From positions 340,258 to 404,257 of the forward strand of contig JAWLAI010000004.1 of the NCBI GenBank assembly GCA_041395565.1: 64,000 nt of DNA. Reading direction: 5' to 3'. The notes under the pieces were generated by a model. It was given only the letters and a program-made list of their open reading frames with translations, was not told the DNA's origin and searched no databases. The stretch is from Pseudomonadota bacterium (GTDB lineage: Bacteria; Pseudomonadota; Gammaproteobacteria; UBA9214). Below are positions 1 through 8,359 of the stretch, in pieces (the stretch's first letter is position 1; every line of letters starts with the position of its first letter). The translations under genes and the position numbers were made by a program.

Positions 1-341
1 TGGTGCGGCGCAACGAGCTGATCCAGAGTATCCGCATCCTGCGCCAGGTGGCCGAGCGCCTGCCCTCGATCAAGGGGCCGGTGCGCTGTCCGCTGCCCAA
101 CCCGCTGGCGTGGAACGTCCCGGCCGGCGAGAGCTATGCGCGCGTGGAGTCCTCCAAGGGCGAGCTGGCCTATTACACGGTGTCCAACGGCGGCGACAAG
201 CCCTGGCGCGTGCACATCCGCGGGCCGTCGCAGATGCACGGCGTGCAGGTGCTGGAGAATCTCTGCGTCGGCTCGCGCATCGAGGACATCGCGCAGATCA
301 TCTTCACCCTCGACGCCTGTCCGCCGGAGGTCGACCGCTGA
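1..341 (+). CDS. NuoD / [NiFe]-hydrogenase large-subunit-like protein, C-terminal fragment
   Basis: The reading frame is open from base 3 and gives the last ~112 residues of a protein cut by the window edge. The text resembles the C-terminal part of the 49-kDa subunit (NuoD) of complex I and of group 4 hydrogenase large subunits: a GELAYYTVSNGGDKPWRVHI stretch, then RGPSQMHG, and the ending DACPPEVDR. In NiFe hydrogenases the end carries DPCxxC, which binds nickel. Here only one Cys is left, so a Ni site of the usual kind is unlikely and a NuoD-like quinone or electron-transfer role is more probable. The stop overlaps the next start (TGATG), so the two are translationally coupled. The family is fairly secure; the exact complex is not. 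Confidence 0.7.
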   Translation, partial: VRRNELIQSIRILRQVAERLPSIKGPVRCPLPNPLAWNVPAGESYARVESSKGELAYYTVSNGGDKPWRVHIRGPSQMHGVQVLENLCVGSRIEDIAQIIFTLDACPPEVDR

Positions 342-2176
342 TGGCCGACATCACCCACAAGAGCCGCGGCAGCATTCTCAACCCGCTGCGCAACCTGTCG
401 TTCCTGACGCGCAAGCCGGTGACGCTGCCGCTCGAGCCACGCCCGGCCTCGGCCACCTACCGCGGCTTCCACCTCAACGACTGGGAGAAATGCATCGGCT
501 GCAGCACCTGCCAGAAGATCTGCGACAACGAAGCGATCACCATGATCCATATCCCGGATCTGCCCGAGGATCCGGTGAAAGGGGTGCGCGCGCGGCGTCC
601 GGCCATCGACTACGGCCGCTGCTGCTGGTGCGGGCTGTGCGTGGACGTGTGCCCGACCGCGTCGCTGTCGCTGTCGCGCGAGTACGTGCACACCTGCGAG
701 GAACACGAGCTCGACAGCTATTTCATCCTGCCCGACCCGGTCGGCATGCACCGGAAGTTCTACGGCCAGGGCTGGCACAAGACGGCGGACGAGGATCTCA
801 TCGACCTGCAACGCCAGGCCATGCCCGAGCAGGAGGCCGGCCAGCGCCTGCAGTCGTTCGGCGAGTTCGTGCAGGGCTACGACGGCCAGCAGGCCATCGT
901 CGAGGCATCGCGCTGCGTGCAGTGCGGCATGTGCCACGATTCCTGCCCCGCGCACATGAACGCGCCGGAATACATCCGCGCCATCTGGGAGCAGGATCTC
1001 GAGGAGGCGGTGCGCCAGATCTATCGCACCAACCCGTTCGCGCACGTGTGCGGCCGGGTATGCACGCGGCGGTGCGAGGCGGCCTGTTCCATCGGCGTAC
1101 GCGGGGAGCCGGTCGCGATCCGCTGGCTGAAGCGCTATGCCATGGACAACGTCGGCCACGAGCGCATCCGCGAGATCGTGCGCGAGGGCCGCGCCGACTA
1201 CCTCAGCGGCGGCAAGGTCGCGGTGATCGGCGCCGGCCCGGCCGGCCTGACCGCGGCCTTCGACCTGGCGCGGCACGGCCACAGCGTCACCGTGTACGAG
1301 GCCATGCCGGCGGCCGGCGGCATGATGCGCTACGGCATCCCGGCCTACCGGCTGCCGTACGCGCGCATCGACGACGATGTCGACGTGATCCGTTCCATGG
1401 GCGTCGAGATCCATTTCAACACCCGGGTCGGCGCCGACATATCCATGAACCAGCTGCAGTCCAGCTACGACGCCGTGCTGCTCGCCATCGGTTTGCAGAA
1501 CGGCCGCTCCACGCGCGTACCCGGATCCGACCACGCGGCGGTGCGCAGTGCCGTCGCGCTGCTGCGCGAGATCACCATGGACGAATCCCTGCCGGTGCCG
1601 AAATCGGCCGTGGTCATCGGCGGCGGCAACACCGCGATGGACATCGCGCGCAGTGTGGCGCGCCTGCAGCTCGCCCAGTACGGCCAGGCCAGCGTCACGG
1701 TCACGGCGCTGGAGGACGGCGACCACCTGCTGGCCGACCCGGTGGAGATCCGCGAGACGGACGAAGAGGGTATAACCATCCTGCCCGGGCGCGGCCCGCG
1801 CCGCTGCGTGGTAGATGCGCACGGCGTGCTGACCGGACTGGAAACCGTGCGCGTGGTCGCACTGTTCGACGAACAGGGCCGCTTCGCGCCGCAGTACGAC
1901 GACGGCGACATGCAGCTGCACACGGCGGACATGGTGATCGAGGCCATCGGCCAGCAGGCGGACACCGCGCTGCTCGGCGAGGAACTCACCGAGGCGCTGG
2001 AATGGAACCGGGGACGGCTGAAGACGGATGCCGGCGGGCGCTGTTCGGTCGGCTGGTTGTGGGCCGCCGGCGACGTGGTCAGCGGGCCCGACGTGATCCA
2101 TGCCGTGGCCGACGGGCATCGCGTGGCCGCCAGCATCGAGAGTGCCCTGGGACAGGAGAGACGCAGCCATGGCTAA
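341..2176 (+). CDS. NuoI-like ferredoxin fused to GltD-like NAD(P)H/FAD oxidoreductase
   Basis: A 611-residue iron-sulfur flavoprotein that probably passes electrons between NAD(P)H and the complex of the preceding NuoD-like subunit. Residues ~45-110 are a NuoI-type 2[4Fe-4S] domain: C51-x2-C54-x2-C57-x3-C61 and C94-x2-C97-x2-C100-x3-C104-P (numbered with C94/C95 adjacent). Residues ~185-290 match the Fe-S region of the glutamate synthase small subunit, with CVQCGMCHDSCP (C192, C195, C198, C202) and a later CGRVCTRRCEAAC. Residues ~295-600 are the two-Rossmann flavoprotein part: GAGPAG at 297-302 for FAD and GGGNTAMDIARS for NAD(P)H, ending in AAGDV. No glutamate synthase large subunit is adjacent, so the GltD-like part probably works as an NAD(P)H input module. 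The start is the ATG of the TGATG junction. Confidence 0.85.
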   Translation: MADITHKSRGSILNPLRNLSFLTRKPVTLPLEPRPASATYRGFHLNDWEKCIGCSTCQKICDNEAITMIHIPDLPEDPVKGVRARRPAIDYGRCCWCGLCVDVCPTASLSLSREYVHTCEEHELDSYFILPDPVGMHRKFYGQGWHKTADEDLIDLQRQAMPEQEAGQRLQSFGEFVQGYDGQQAIVEASRCVQCGMCHDSCPAHMNAPEYIRAIWEQDLEEAVRQIYRTNPFAHVCGRVCTRRCEAACSIGVRGEPVAIRWLKRYAMDNVGHERIREIVREGRADYLSGGKVAVIGAGPAGLTAAFDLARHGHSVTVYEAMPAAGGMMRYGIPAYRLPYARIDDDVDVIRSMGVEIHFNTRVGADISMNQLQSSYDAVLLAIGLQNGRSTRVPGSDHAAVRSAVALLREITMDESLPVPKSAVVIGGGNTAMDIARSVARLQLAQYGQASVTVTALEDGDHLLADPVEIRETDEEGITILPGRGPRRCVVDAHGVLTGLETVRVVALFDEQGRFAPQYDDGDMQLHTADMVIEAIGQQADTALLGEELTEALEWNRGRLKTDAGGRCSVGWLWAAGDVVSGPDVIHAVADGHRVAASIESALGQERRSHG

Positions 2177-2696
2177 CGACACCGACGCACGCGGCAGCGA
2201 GGGCGCCCTGCACGGCAAGGACCTGCTGGCCTCGAAAAAATCGCTGGAGGACATCCTGCGCGTGGCCACGGCGTTCGAGAAGACGGCGCGGGATTTCTAC
2301 AGCGCACTGGTGCCGCGTGTCAGCAAGCAGCTGCGTTATCTGGTGGAAGAGCTGGCGGAGGAGGAGCAGCGCCATTACGACCTGTTCATGCAGCTGGCCG
2401 GCGCGCCGGATCTGCAGCAACAGGTTCGCGCGCAGGTTGCCGTACCGGTCAACGACCGGCGCTTCTCCGACTATGTACAGGCGCCCGAGCTGGGTGATAA
2501 CCCGGACGACCAGGCGGTGCTGCAGTATGCGCTCGGCCGCGAGCACGCCGCGATGGAGCAATACCGCGACCTGGCGGCGAACACCGAACCCGGTCCGATC
2601 CACGACCTGTTCGAGTTCCTCGCCAACGAGGAGACCAAGCACAAGCGCGAGCTGGAACAGCTCTATTACAGGGTCGTGCACAGCGGGGGCGTGTAG
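2169..2696 (+). CDS. Ferritin-like / rubrerythrin-type diiron protein
   Basis: A 175-residue helical protein starting at an ATG that overlaps the end of the preceding flavoprotein gene by 8 bases. It has the four-helix carboxylate pattern of rubrerythrin-like proteins: a Glu in AFEKTARDFY, an ExxH in EEEQRHYDLF, a Glu in REHAAMEQY and a second ExxH in NEETKHKREL. These would bind two irons. No rubredoxin CxxC domain is present, so it is not a full rubrerythrin. Coupling to the Fe-S flavoprotein suggests peroxide or oxygen protection, or an electron-acceptor role for that complex; this is inference from position. It is the last gene of the operon. Confidence 0.75.
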   Translation: MANDTDARGSEGALHGKDLLASKKSLEDILRVATAFEKTARDFYSALVPRVSKQLRYLVEELAEEEQRHYDLFMQLAGAPDLQQQVRAQVAVPVNDRRFSDYVQAPELGDNPDDQAVLQYALGREHAAMEQYRDLAANTEPGPIHDLFEFLANEETKHKRELEQLYYRVVHSGGV

Positions 2697-2858
2697 CACA
2701 CCGCTGCGATACCGTTACCCGTGCGCCGCCATGCGGCGCCGCGGCTACCGCCAGGGCGCCACGCCGCGGCTGTTACGGCACGGGTCCTGCCGTCCTGCAC
2801 GTGCCCGCACTCATTTCCGCGCCTGTCCGGTGGCCGCCGCAGACTGTACCTGCGTCTA

Positions 2859-2888
2859 TTGAGACCGGCGCCGTGTCATGGGTATGAT
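2859..2888 (+). promoter_or_regulatory. Putative sigma-70 promoter of gnd-zwf-pgl
   Basis: A TTGAGA hexamer (2859-2864) and a TATGAT hexamer (2883-2888) are separated by 18 bases. Each differs from the sigma-70 consensus by one base. The implied start lies about 20 bases before the gnd ATG, with a GGGGGG-rich Shine-Dalgarno between them. It sits in a 218-base gap otherwise without a gene. Confidence 0.55.
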
Positions 2889-2914
2889 CCGGCCAGTATC
2901 AGGGGGGTAACGCA

Positions 2915-3931
2915 ATGCAACTGGGAATGATCGGCCTGGGCCGCATGGGCGCGAACATGGTGCAGCGTCTGTTGCGTGCCGGGCATGAATGCGTGGTCTA
3001 CGATCGCAACGCCGAGGCGGTGCAGGCCATGGAGACGCACGGCGCCTTCGGCACCACCAACCTCGATGGTTTCCTCGCCAGCCTCGAAACACCGCGCGCC
3101 ATCTGGCTGATGGTGCCCGCTGCCGTGGTGGACCGGGTGATCGACGAGCTGGCACCGCAGCTCGAGGCTGGCGACATCCTGATCGACGGCGGCAACTCCT
3201 ACTATCGCGACGACATCACGCGTGCCGCGCGGCTCGGGGAACGCGGCATCCACTATCTCGACATCGGCACCAGCGGCGGGGTCTGGGGGCTGGAGCGCGG
3301 CTACTGCCTGATGATCGGTGGCGAGCAGGCGGTCGTGGCGCACCTGGAACCGGTATTCGTCGCGCTCGCGCCGGGGCCCGGCGACATTCCGCGCACGCCC
3401 GGGCGCAGCGGCCCGCCGGCGCGCGCCGAGCAGGGCTATCTGCACTGCGGCCCGGCCGGCGCCGGGCATTTCGTGAAGATGGTGCACAACGGTATCGAAT
3501 ACGGCCTCATGGCGGCCTATGCCGAGGGGCTGAACATCCTGGCGCACGCCAATGTCGGCAACCGCGTGCATGACGAGGATGCCGAGACCACGCCGCTGCG
3601 CGATCCGGACGCGTTCCGTTACGACATCGATCTCGCCGCGGTCACCGAGCTGTGGCGGCGCGGCAGCGTGGTCAGTTCCTGGCTGCTGGATCTCACCGCC
3701 GAGGCGCTGCAGCGCAGCCCGGACCTGGCGGAATTCAGCGGGCACGTGTCCGATTCCGGCGAGGGACGCTGGACCAGCATCGCCGCGATCGAGTGCGGGG
3801 CACCGGCGCGCGTGCTGACCACGGCGCTGTACGACCGTTTCACCTCGCGCGGCGAATCGGATTTCGCGGACCAGGTCCTGTCAGCGATGCGCTTCGCCTT
3901 CGGCGGACACCACGAGAAACCCAAGGCATGA
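2915..3931 (+). CDS. gnd: 6-phosphogluconate dehydrogenase (decarboxylating), short type
   Basis: Oxidises and decarboxylates 6-phosphogluconate to ribulose 5-phosphate. It has 338 residues, the short form, against ~470 in E. coli Gnd. The N-terminal Rossmann motif GLGRMGANM is at residues 7-15, the substrate signature IDGGNSYYRD near 90, and the catalytic FVKMVHNGIEYG near 188. After the second strand the text reads VYDRN: the Asp there is usual in NAD-preferring short forms, whereas NADP-dependent Gnd has Asn-Arg, so NAD preference is inferred. The AGGGGGG before the ATG fixes the start. The stop overlaps zwf (ATGA). First gene of an oxidative pentose phosphate operon. Confidence 0.93.
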   Translation: MQLGMIGLGRMGANMVQRLLRAGHECVVYDRNAEAVQAMETHGAFGTTNLDGFLASLETPRAIWLMVPAAVVDRVIDELAPQLEAGDILIDGGNSYYRDDITRAARLGERGIHYLDIGTSGGVWGLERGYCLMIGGEQAVVAHLEPVFVALAPGPGDIPRTPGRSGPPARAEQGYLHCGPAGAGHFVKMVHNGIEYGLMAAYAEGLNILAHANVGNRVHDEDAETTPLRDPDAFRYDIDLAAVTELWRRGSVVSSWLLDLTAEALQRSPDLAEFSGHVSDSGEGRWTSIAAIECGAPARVLTTALYDRFTSRGESDFADQVLSAMRFAFGGHHEKPKA

Positions 3932-5472
3932 GCGTCGGGCGGGGCATGGCAGGCGGAGCGGATCAGGCGGCGTCGAGCGTCATGGTGATCTTCGGTGCCG
4001 GCGGCGACCTGACCCGACGCAAACTGCTGCCGGCGATCTATCACCTCTGCCGCGACGACTACCTGCCAGAACCGTTCGCCATGCTCGGCGTGGACCGCAA
4101 GGACCTCGACGACGCGGGCTACCGCGCGCACATCGACGTGGACGGCCGGGAGTTCGCCGATGACAGCGTCGACGAGTCGCTGTGGCAGCAACTGCTCGAC
4201 TGCCTGCACTTCGTGGCGGGTGATTTCGCCGATCCCGACCTCTACGCGCGGCTTGCGGCGCGGCTCGACGAACTCTGTGCCGCCCACCACATCCCGCCGA
4301 ACTACCTGTTCTACCTGGCGACACCGCCGCGCTTCTTCGACGTCATCGCCGCCGCGCTGGGGGCGGCCGGTCTGCTGACCGAGCGCGACGGGCACTGGCG
4401 GCGCGTGGTGATAGAAAAACCCTTCGGGCACGACCTGTCCTCGGCGCGCGCGCTGAACCACGCCCTGCACGCGGTGATGGGGGAGCACCAGATCTACCGC
4501 ATCGATCACTACCTCGGCAAGGAGTCGGTGCAGAATCTCCTGGTCTACCGCTTCGCGAACGCGACCGTCGAACCGATCTGGAACCGGCACTACATCGATC
4601 ACGTGCAGATCACGGTGTCGGAATCCATCGGCGTGGAGCAGCGCGGCGGTTACTACGATACCGCCGGCGCGCTGCGCGACATGATACCGAACCACCTGCT
4701 GGCACTGCTCTCCGTCGTGGCGATGGAACCGTCCAATTCCTTCGAGGCCGATGCCATCCGCGACGAGCAGGTCAAGGTGCTGCGCGCGATCCAGCCGTTC
4801 GAGCCCGACGACGTGCTGACCCATGCCGTGCGCGGCCAGTACGCGGCCGGCCGCCTGTTTGACGGCAGCCACGTACCGGGGTACCGCGAGGAGCACGATG
4901 TGTCGCCGCGCTCGACCACCGAAACCTATGCCGCGCTCAAACTCAAGATCGATTCCTGGCGCTGGGCGGGTGTGCCGTTCTATCTGCGCACCGGCAAGTG
5001 CCTGCCGGGCCGGTTTACCGAGGTGGTGATCCAGTTCAGCCATGCGCCGAACGTGATGTTCCGCGATTCGCTGCTGGCGCGCGAGAACGTCCCGGCCAAC
5101 GCGCTGGTGCTGCGCATCCAGCCCAACGAGGGCATCGGCATGAGCTTCAACGCCAAGATTCCGGGACACAGCACCCACCTCGGCACTGTGGATATGAACT
5201 TCCGCTACGAGGAGCATTTCGCGAACAAGCCGACCAACGGTTACGAGACGCTCATCCACGACGTGATGACCGGCGATTCCACCCTGTTCAAGCGAGCCGA
5301 CCATATCGAGGCGGGTTGGGCGCTGGTCGAGCCGGTGCTCGACGTGTGGCAGGCACTGCCGCCACGCGACTTTCCCAACTACGCGGCGGGCAGCTGGGGG
5401 CCGCCGGCGGCTGATGACCTGCTCCGGCGCGACGGCCGCGCCTGGCGGCCGTGCAAGCGATGCCAGGCCTGA
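3928..5472 (+). CDS. zwf: Glucose-6-phosphate 1-dehydrogenase
   Basis: First enzyme of the oxidative pentose phosphate route: glucose 6-phosphate to 6-phosphogluconolactone with reduction of NAD(P). 514 residues, normal for the family. The nucleotide-binding segment FGAGGDLTRRKLLPAIY lies near residue 21 and the active-site signature RIDHYLGKE with the catalytic His near residue 193. The start is the ATG of the ATGA overlap with gnd. Downstream pgl begins within or just after the 3' end. Having gnd, zwf and pgl together gives the complete oxidative branch in one transcript. Confidence 0.95.
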   Translation: MSVGRGMAGGADQAASSVMVIFGAGGDLTRRKLLPAIYHLCRDDYLPEPFAMLGVDRKDLDDAGYRAHIDVDGREFADDSVDESLWQQLLDCLHFVAGDFADPDLYARLAARLDELCAAHHIPPNYLFYLATPPRFFDVIAAALGAAGLLTERDGHWRRVVIEKPFGHDLSSARALNHALHAVMGEHQIYRIDHYLGKESVQNLLVYRFANATVEPIWNRHYIDHVQITVSESIGVEQRGGYYDTAGALRDMIPNHLLALLSVVAMEPSNSFEADAIRDEQVKVLRAIQPFEPDDVLTHAVRGQYAAGRLFDGSHVPGYREEHDVSPRSTTETYAALKLKIDSWRWAGVPFYLRTGKCLPGRFTEVVIQFSHAPNVMFRDSLLARENVPANALVLRIQPNEGIGMSFNAKIPGHSTHLGTVDMNFRYEEHFANKPTNGYETLIHDVMTGDSTLFKRADHIEAGWALVEPVLDVWQALPPRDFPNYAAGSWGPPAADDLLRRDGRAWRPCKRCQA

Positions 5473-5492
5473 GTCAGCGCCGGCAGCCGGCC

Positions 5493-6179
5493 ATGGCCAC
5501 GACCAACTGGCACGTGCTGGCCGATGCCGCGCAGCTGGAAGAGGTGGTGGCGCAGCGCATCCTGGCGCTGGCGGCGGCGGCGATCGACGCCCATGGCAGC
5601 TTTCGTATCGTGCTCGCCGGCGGGCGTACCCCCGCGGCCATCTACCGGCGCCTGGCGCCGGCCGATGCCGAGTGGTCGCACTGGCAGGTGTACTTCGGTG
5701 ACGAGCGCTGCCTGCCGGCGCAGGACCCGGAACGCAACAGCATGATGGCGGCGCGCGCCTGGCTGGATCTGCAGCGCGTACCGGCGCACAACATCCATCC
5801 CATCCCGGCGGAGCTGGGTGCGGAGGCCGCGGCTCGGGCATACCGCGAAACAGTACAGGATGCACTGCCGTTCGACCTGGTGCTGCTCGGCATGGGCGAG
5901 GACGGTCACACCGCGAGCCTGTTTCCGGGACAGGTGCACGCGGCGGACGCGCTGGTGGTCGCGGTGCATGCAGCGCCCAAGCCGCCGTCCGATCGCGTCA
6001 GCCTGGGACTGGCGGCGCTGAACGCTGCCGCACACGTGCTGGTGCTGGTGACTGGACAGGGCAAGCATGCGGCCGTCGAGCGCTGGCGCCGCGGCGAGGA
6101 CCTGCCCGTGGCGCAGGTATGCGGCCGTCAGGGCGTGGACGTGTACCTGGACGCGGCCGCCGCCGGGATCGAGGCGTGA
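5493..6179 (+). CDS. pgl: 6-phosphogluconolactonase
   Basis: Hydrolyses 6-phosphogluconolactone, the product of zwf just upstream. It has the family motifs VLAGGRTP near residue 36 and GMGEDGHTASLFPG near residue 133 (DevB/SOL-type). The ATG at 5493 gives 228 residues and a normal N-terminus. In-frame ATGs at 5451 and 5460 would overlap zwf and add an unconserved MQAMPGLSQRR-like leader, so they are possible but less likely. Last gene of the gnd-zwf-pgl operon; the next genes are convergent. Confidence 0.92.
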   Translation: MATTNWHVLADAAQLEEVVAQRILALAAAAIDAHGSFRIVLAGGRTPAAIYRRLAPADAEWSHWQVYFGDERCLPAQDPERNSMMAARAWLDLQRVPAHNIHPIPAELGAEAAARAYRETVQDALPFDLVLLGMGEDGHTASLFPGQVHAADALVVAVHAAPKPPSDRVSLGLAALNAAAHVLVLVTGQGKHAAVERWRRGEDLPVAQVCGRQGVDVYLDAAAAGIEA

Positions 6180-6264
6180 GTTGAAGAGCGCCGTGCGTGT
6201 GATCGGACGGATGCAGCTATCTGAATCACCGCCGGGGCGGACCGCGTCCGCGCACATGCCCGGC

Positions 6265-6633
6265 TCAGATGTCTGTCGCCGCATTCAGGATGGCGCCGTA
6301 GGTGCCGAGCGCGAATACCAGGACCGTGAGGCCGTCGCCGGCGAGTTCGAGGATGCCCAGTCGCTGTGCGGCGGTCGTCCGATCGGATAACCGGCGCCGG
6401 AGCAGGACGCCGGCAATGAGCAGGGCCAGCTGCAGCCCGAGCCCGAGCAGCACGAGGCCTCGCGCCGATATCAGGCCGCCTAGGGCCGGTGCTGCGGCGG
6501 TCGGCATGGCACGCGTGAACAGGTAGCCGAAGGCCGTCACACCGTAGGTGATCAGGACGGTGCGCACAGCGCCGACAGTGCGCTGGTGCGCTGCGGCGCT
6601 ACGGGCTGCGGCACTACGGTCAGAGGTCGTCAT
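6265..6633 (-). CDS. Small hypothetical membrane protein
   Basis: A 122-residue protein I do not recognise. After a short hydrophilic N-terminus (MTTSDRSAAARSAAAHQRT) there are about three hydrophobic stretches: around VLITYGVTAFGYLF, around GLVLLGLGLQLALLIAGVLL, and near the C-terminus LTVLVFALGTYGAIL. An inner-membrane location is expected. Its ATG overlaps the stop of the upstream minus-strand gene (ATGA), so the two small genes form a coupled pair. In-frame sequence continues upstream but lies inside that neighbour, so the internal ATG is preferred. Confidence 0.6.
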   Translation of the reverse strand: MTTSDRSAAARSAAAHQRTVGAVRTVLITYGVTAFGYLFTRAMPTAAAPALGGLISARGLVLLGLGLQLALLIAGVLLRRRLSDRTTAAQRLGILELAGDGLTVLVFALGTYGAILNAATDI

Positions 6634-6956
6634 TTCGCATTCAAGCCTTCGTGCCAGCAGAGCCAGCCGGAGAATCCGCGTATGCGGCCAAGCGACTCCG
6701 GATCCAGCCACGGGTGCTGTCTGAGGAGCAGGGCAGGGTAGTCGCGCTCGAACGCCGCATCCCACGGTACCCCGCCGGGATAACCGTAGAGATGATCCTC
6801 GGCCGTCTTGAGCACCGCATCGAGCTGCGCGGCGATCTCGTCGCCGTGCCCGGTCAATCCTGCGTCAGCAATGTGCGCCAGCAGGCGCTCCCGACTGGGG
6901 TAGGTATGCACATAGGCCTGCAGTGCATCGTTCAGGATCTGCGCAGTGACGCCCAT
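6630..6956 (-). CDS. Hypothetical small soluble protein
   Basis: A 108-residue protein starting MGVTAQILNDALQAY; an upstream in-frame ATG at 6986 would add ten Arg-rich residues and is less likely. It is rich in Asp, His and Trp, with no membrane segment and no motif I recognise (phrases such as HTYPSRERLLAHIADAG and FERDYPALLLRQHPWLDP). The stop overlaps the start of the small membrane protein gene downstream, which suggests they work together. Codon use looks like that of the neighbouring genes, so it is probably real, but function is unknown. Confidence 0.55.
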   Translation of the reverse strand: MGVTAQILNDALQAYVHTYPSRERLLAHIADAGLTGHGDEIAAQLDAVLKTAEDHLYGYPGGVPWDAAFERDYPALLLRQHPWLDPESLGRIRGFSGWLCWHEGLNAK

Positions 6957-7203
6957 GATGCCGTTCGGCCGCAGCCGCCCGCGCACGTCAGCGCGTCGGA
7001 CCGGACCGGATCCTTACGAGGCGCGAACGGGTGCATGCAGCGATGCCAGGGTCGGGCCGCGGTCAGGGTGTAAGGGATACGGCAACTCATGGATATCACG
7101 GCGGGTATCCGCGCACCGCGTGCGCCGTCGGGGTCGTGCTTGCCGGTTCGGCTGTCCGAAAAGCATCGGGCGCTGTCCGGCGCGGCGAGCACGGCAGCGG
7201 CTC

Positions 7204-7360
7204 GTATTATTGAGGCTTGCATGTATGAGTGACAGTCAAACTGTTTACTATCGTCTTTCCCGCGCAGGCGGGAATCCAGATGTGCACTATATGCTCCGGA
7301 TTCCGGCTCGCGCTCGCCAAGCTCGCATGGCCGGAATGACGGCAAATATCGTCAACCATT
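7204..7360. repeat. Left copy of 157-bp inverted repeat (dRS3/NIME-like)
   Basis: This 157-base segment recurs as its reverse complement at 8360-8516. I count 7 mismatches and no gaps. It contains an inner palindrome at 7256-7275 (TTTCCC-N8-GGGAAT, one base off the neisserial dRS3 form ATTCCC-N8-GGGAAT). A second imperfect GGATTCCG...CGGAATGACG pair lies at ~7297-7341. Together the copies enclose 999 bases holding one membrane-protein gene. The copies carry no open frame of their own that looks coding. Confidence 0.9.
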
Positions 7361-7391
7361 TATGTAATTCTCAATATTACCGGACGCCGCT

Positions 7392-8150
7392 TCAATGCGC
7401 GCGTTCCGCAGAACGTTGCGGCAGGACCATGATCAGCACGACGATGGCTGTCAGCAGCGCCCCGGTCGCGGCATAGCGACTCAACTCCAGCCCCCCATTC
7501 GCAACGGGTTTGTCCAGGAAGTCGCCAACCACGGCGCCCAACGGGCGGGTGAGCACGAACGCCGACCAGAACAGGACCGTCCGTGACATGCCCGTGAAGA
7601 AATACAGTGCCACGATGACCAGCAGCAGACCGCTGAATATGGCGGCCGCCCCGACATAGCCCAGGCCGGCGGTGTCGGCTGTCCAGTCACCCAGCGCCGT
7701 ACCGAGCGTCTGGGAAAACATGATGGTCAGCCAGTAGAAGAGCTCCGCCTTGGGTGTGTAGATAGAGGCCACGTCTATTCTTCCTAACGTCTGGTACCAG
7801 ATCAGGAGGGAGGCAAGCAGCAGCGCGAGCAGCAGGGTCGAGCCGCCGGTATAGCCGATTCCCAGCGAGCGCGTCGCATAGTCCGCCAGCGTGGTCCCGA
7901 CCGTGGTCGAGGCGATGATGGTCGCCCAGTACAGGAAGGGATGAAACCGCCTGGCCTGGATCTGGAGGACGATGGCGCCTATGAACACCGCCATGAAAAT
8001 CGCGGTGCCCACCAGGTAGCCCAGGTTCATCGACATGGAGACCGCGTCGCCCCCGGTTTCTCCGAGCGTGGTGGCCAGGATCTTGACGATCCAGAAGCCG
8101 AGTGTGATCGCCGGAACTTTTGTCAATGTCTCTTGAGTGGTTGCAAGCAT
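7392..8150 (-). CDS. DUF347 / COG4705 multi-pass membrane protein
   Basis: A 252-residue, almost wholly hydrophobic protein with about seven to eight membrane segments. Four internal repeats share a T-x-G-x3-(G/A)-D core, each at a helix end: TLGETGGD, TVGTTLADYATRSLGIGY, TLGTALGDWTADTAGLGY and PLGAVVGDFLDKP. This is the DUF347 repeat pattern of the uncharacterised COG4705 family. The buried acidic residues suggest cation or proton handling, which is inference only. It is the sole gene inside a pair of 157-bp inverted repeats, with an attC-like hairpin 24 bases upstream of its ATG, so it may be a mobile or invertible cassette. Confidence 0.8.
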   Translation of the reverse strand: MLATTQETLTKVPAITLGFWIVKILATTLGETGGDAVSMSMNLGYLVGTAIFMAVFIGAIVLQIQARRFHPFLYWATIIASTTVGTTLADYATRSLGIGYTGGSTLLLALLLASLLIWYQTLGRIDVASIYTPKAELFYWLTIMFSQTLGTALGDWTADTAGLGYVGAAAIFSGLLLVIVALYFFTGMSRTVLFWSAFVLTRPLGAVVGDFLDKPVANGGLELSRYAATGALLTAIVVLIMVLPQRSAERAH

Positions 8151-8173
8151 GGTGTGTGGTTTCCCGAGGAGTG

Positions 8174-8227
8174 GCTAACGCTTCACCTCAAACGTGCGGC
8201 GGAGTCGCATCGCCATGAAGGGTTAGC
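8174..8227. repeat. 54-bp attC-like imperfect inverted repeat
   Basis: GCTAACGCTTCA (8174-8185) pairs with TGAAGGGTTAGC (8216-8227), 11 of 12 bases. The arms enclose a 30-base loop that can form a smaller GGCG/CGCC stem. On the minus strand the right end reads TGAAGCGTTAGCC just before the DUF347 gene, the position and look of an integron attC core (G-TT-RRRY). The core departs from consensus at one base (C where a purine is expected), and no integrase gene is in the window. Integron origin is therefore only a possibility. Confidence 0.45.
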
Positions 8228-8359
8228 TAGGCATGGCAAGAACGGTTTTAGTGAGTTCGCGCCTATTGGTTATGAACAGGTAAAAAATATGGGCAGGAAG
8301 TAGCGTCGTCTGCCGAATTCGTCGTTGGCTTTTGCCCATGTTCTATCGAGAATGACAGC

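Noticed and set aside
173..2269. 698-codon open frame on the minus strand
   Set aside because: Antisense to the well-supported NuoI-GltD fusion. No motif is visible.
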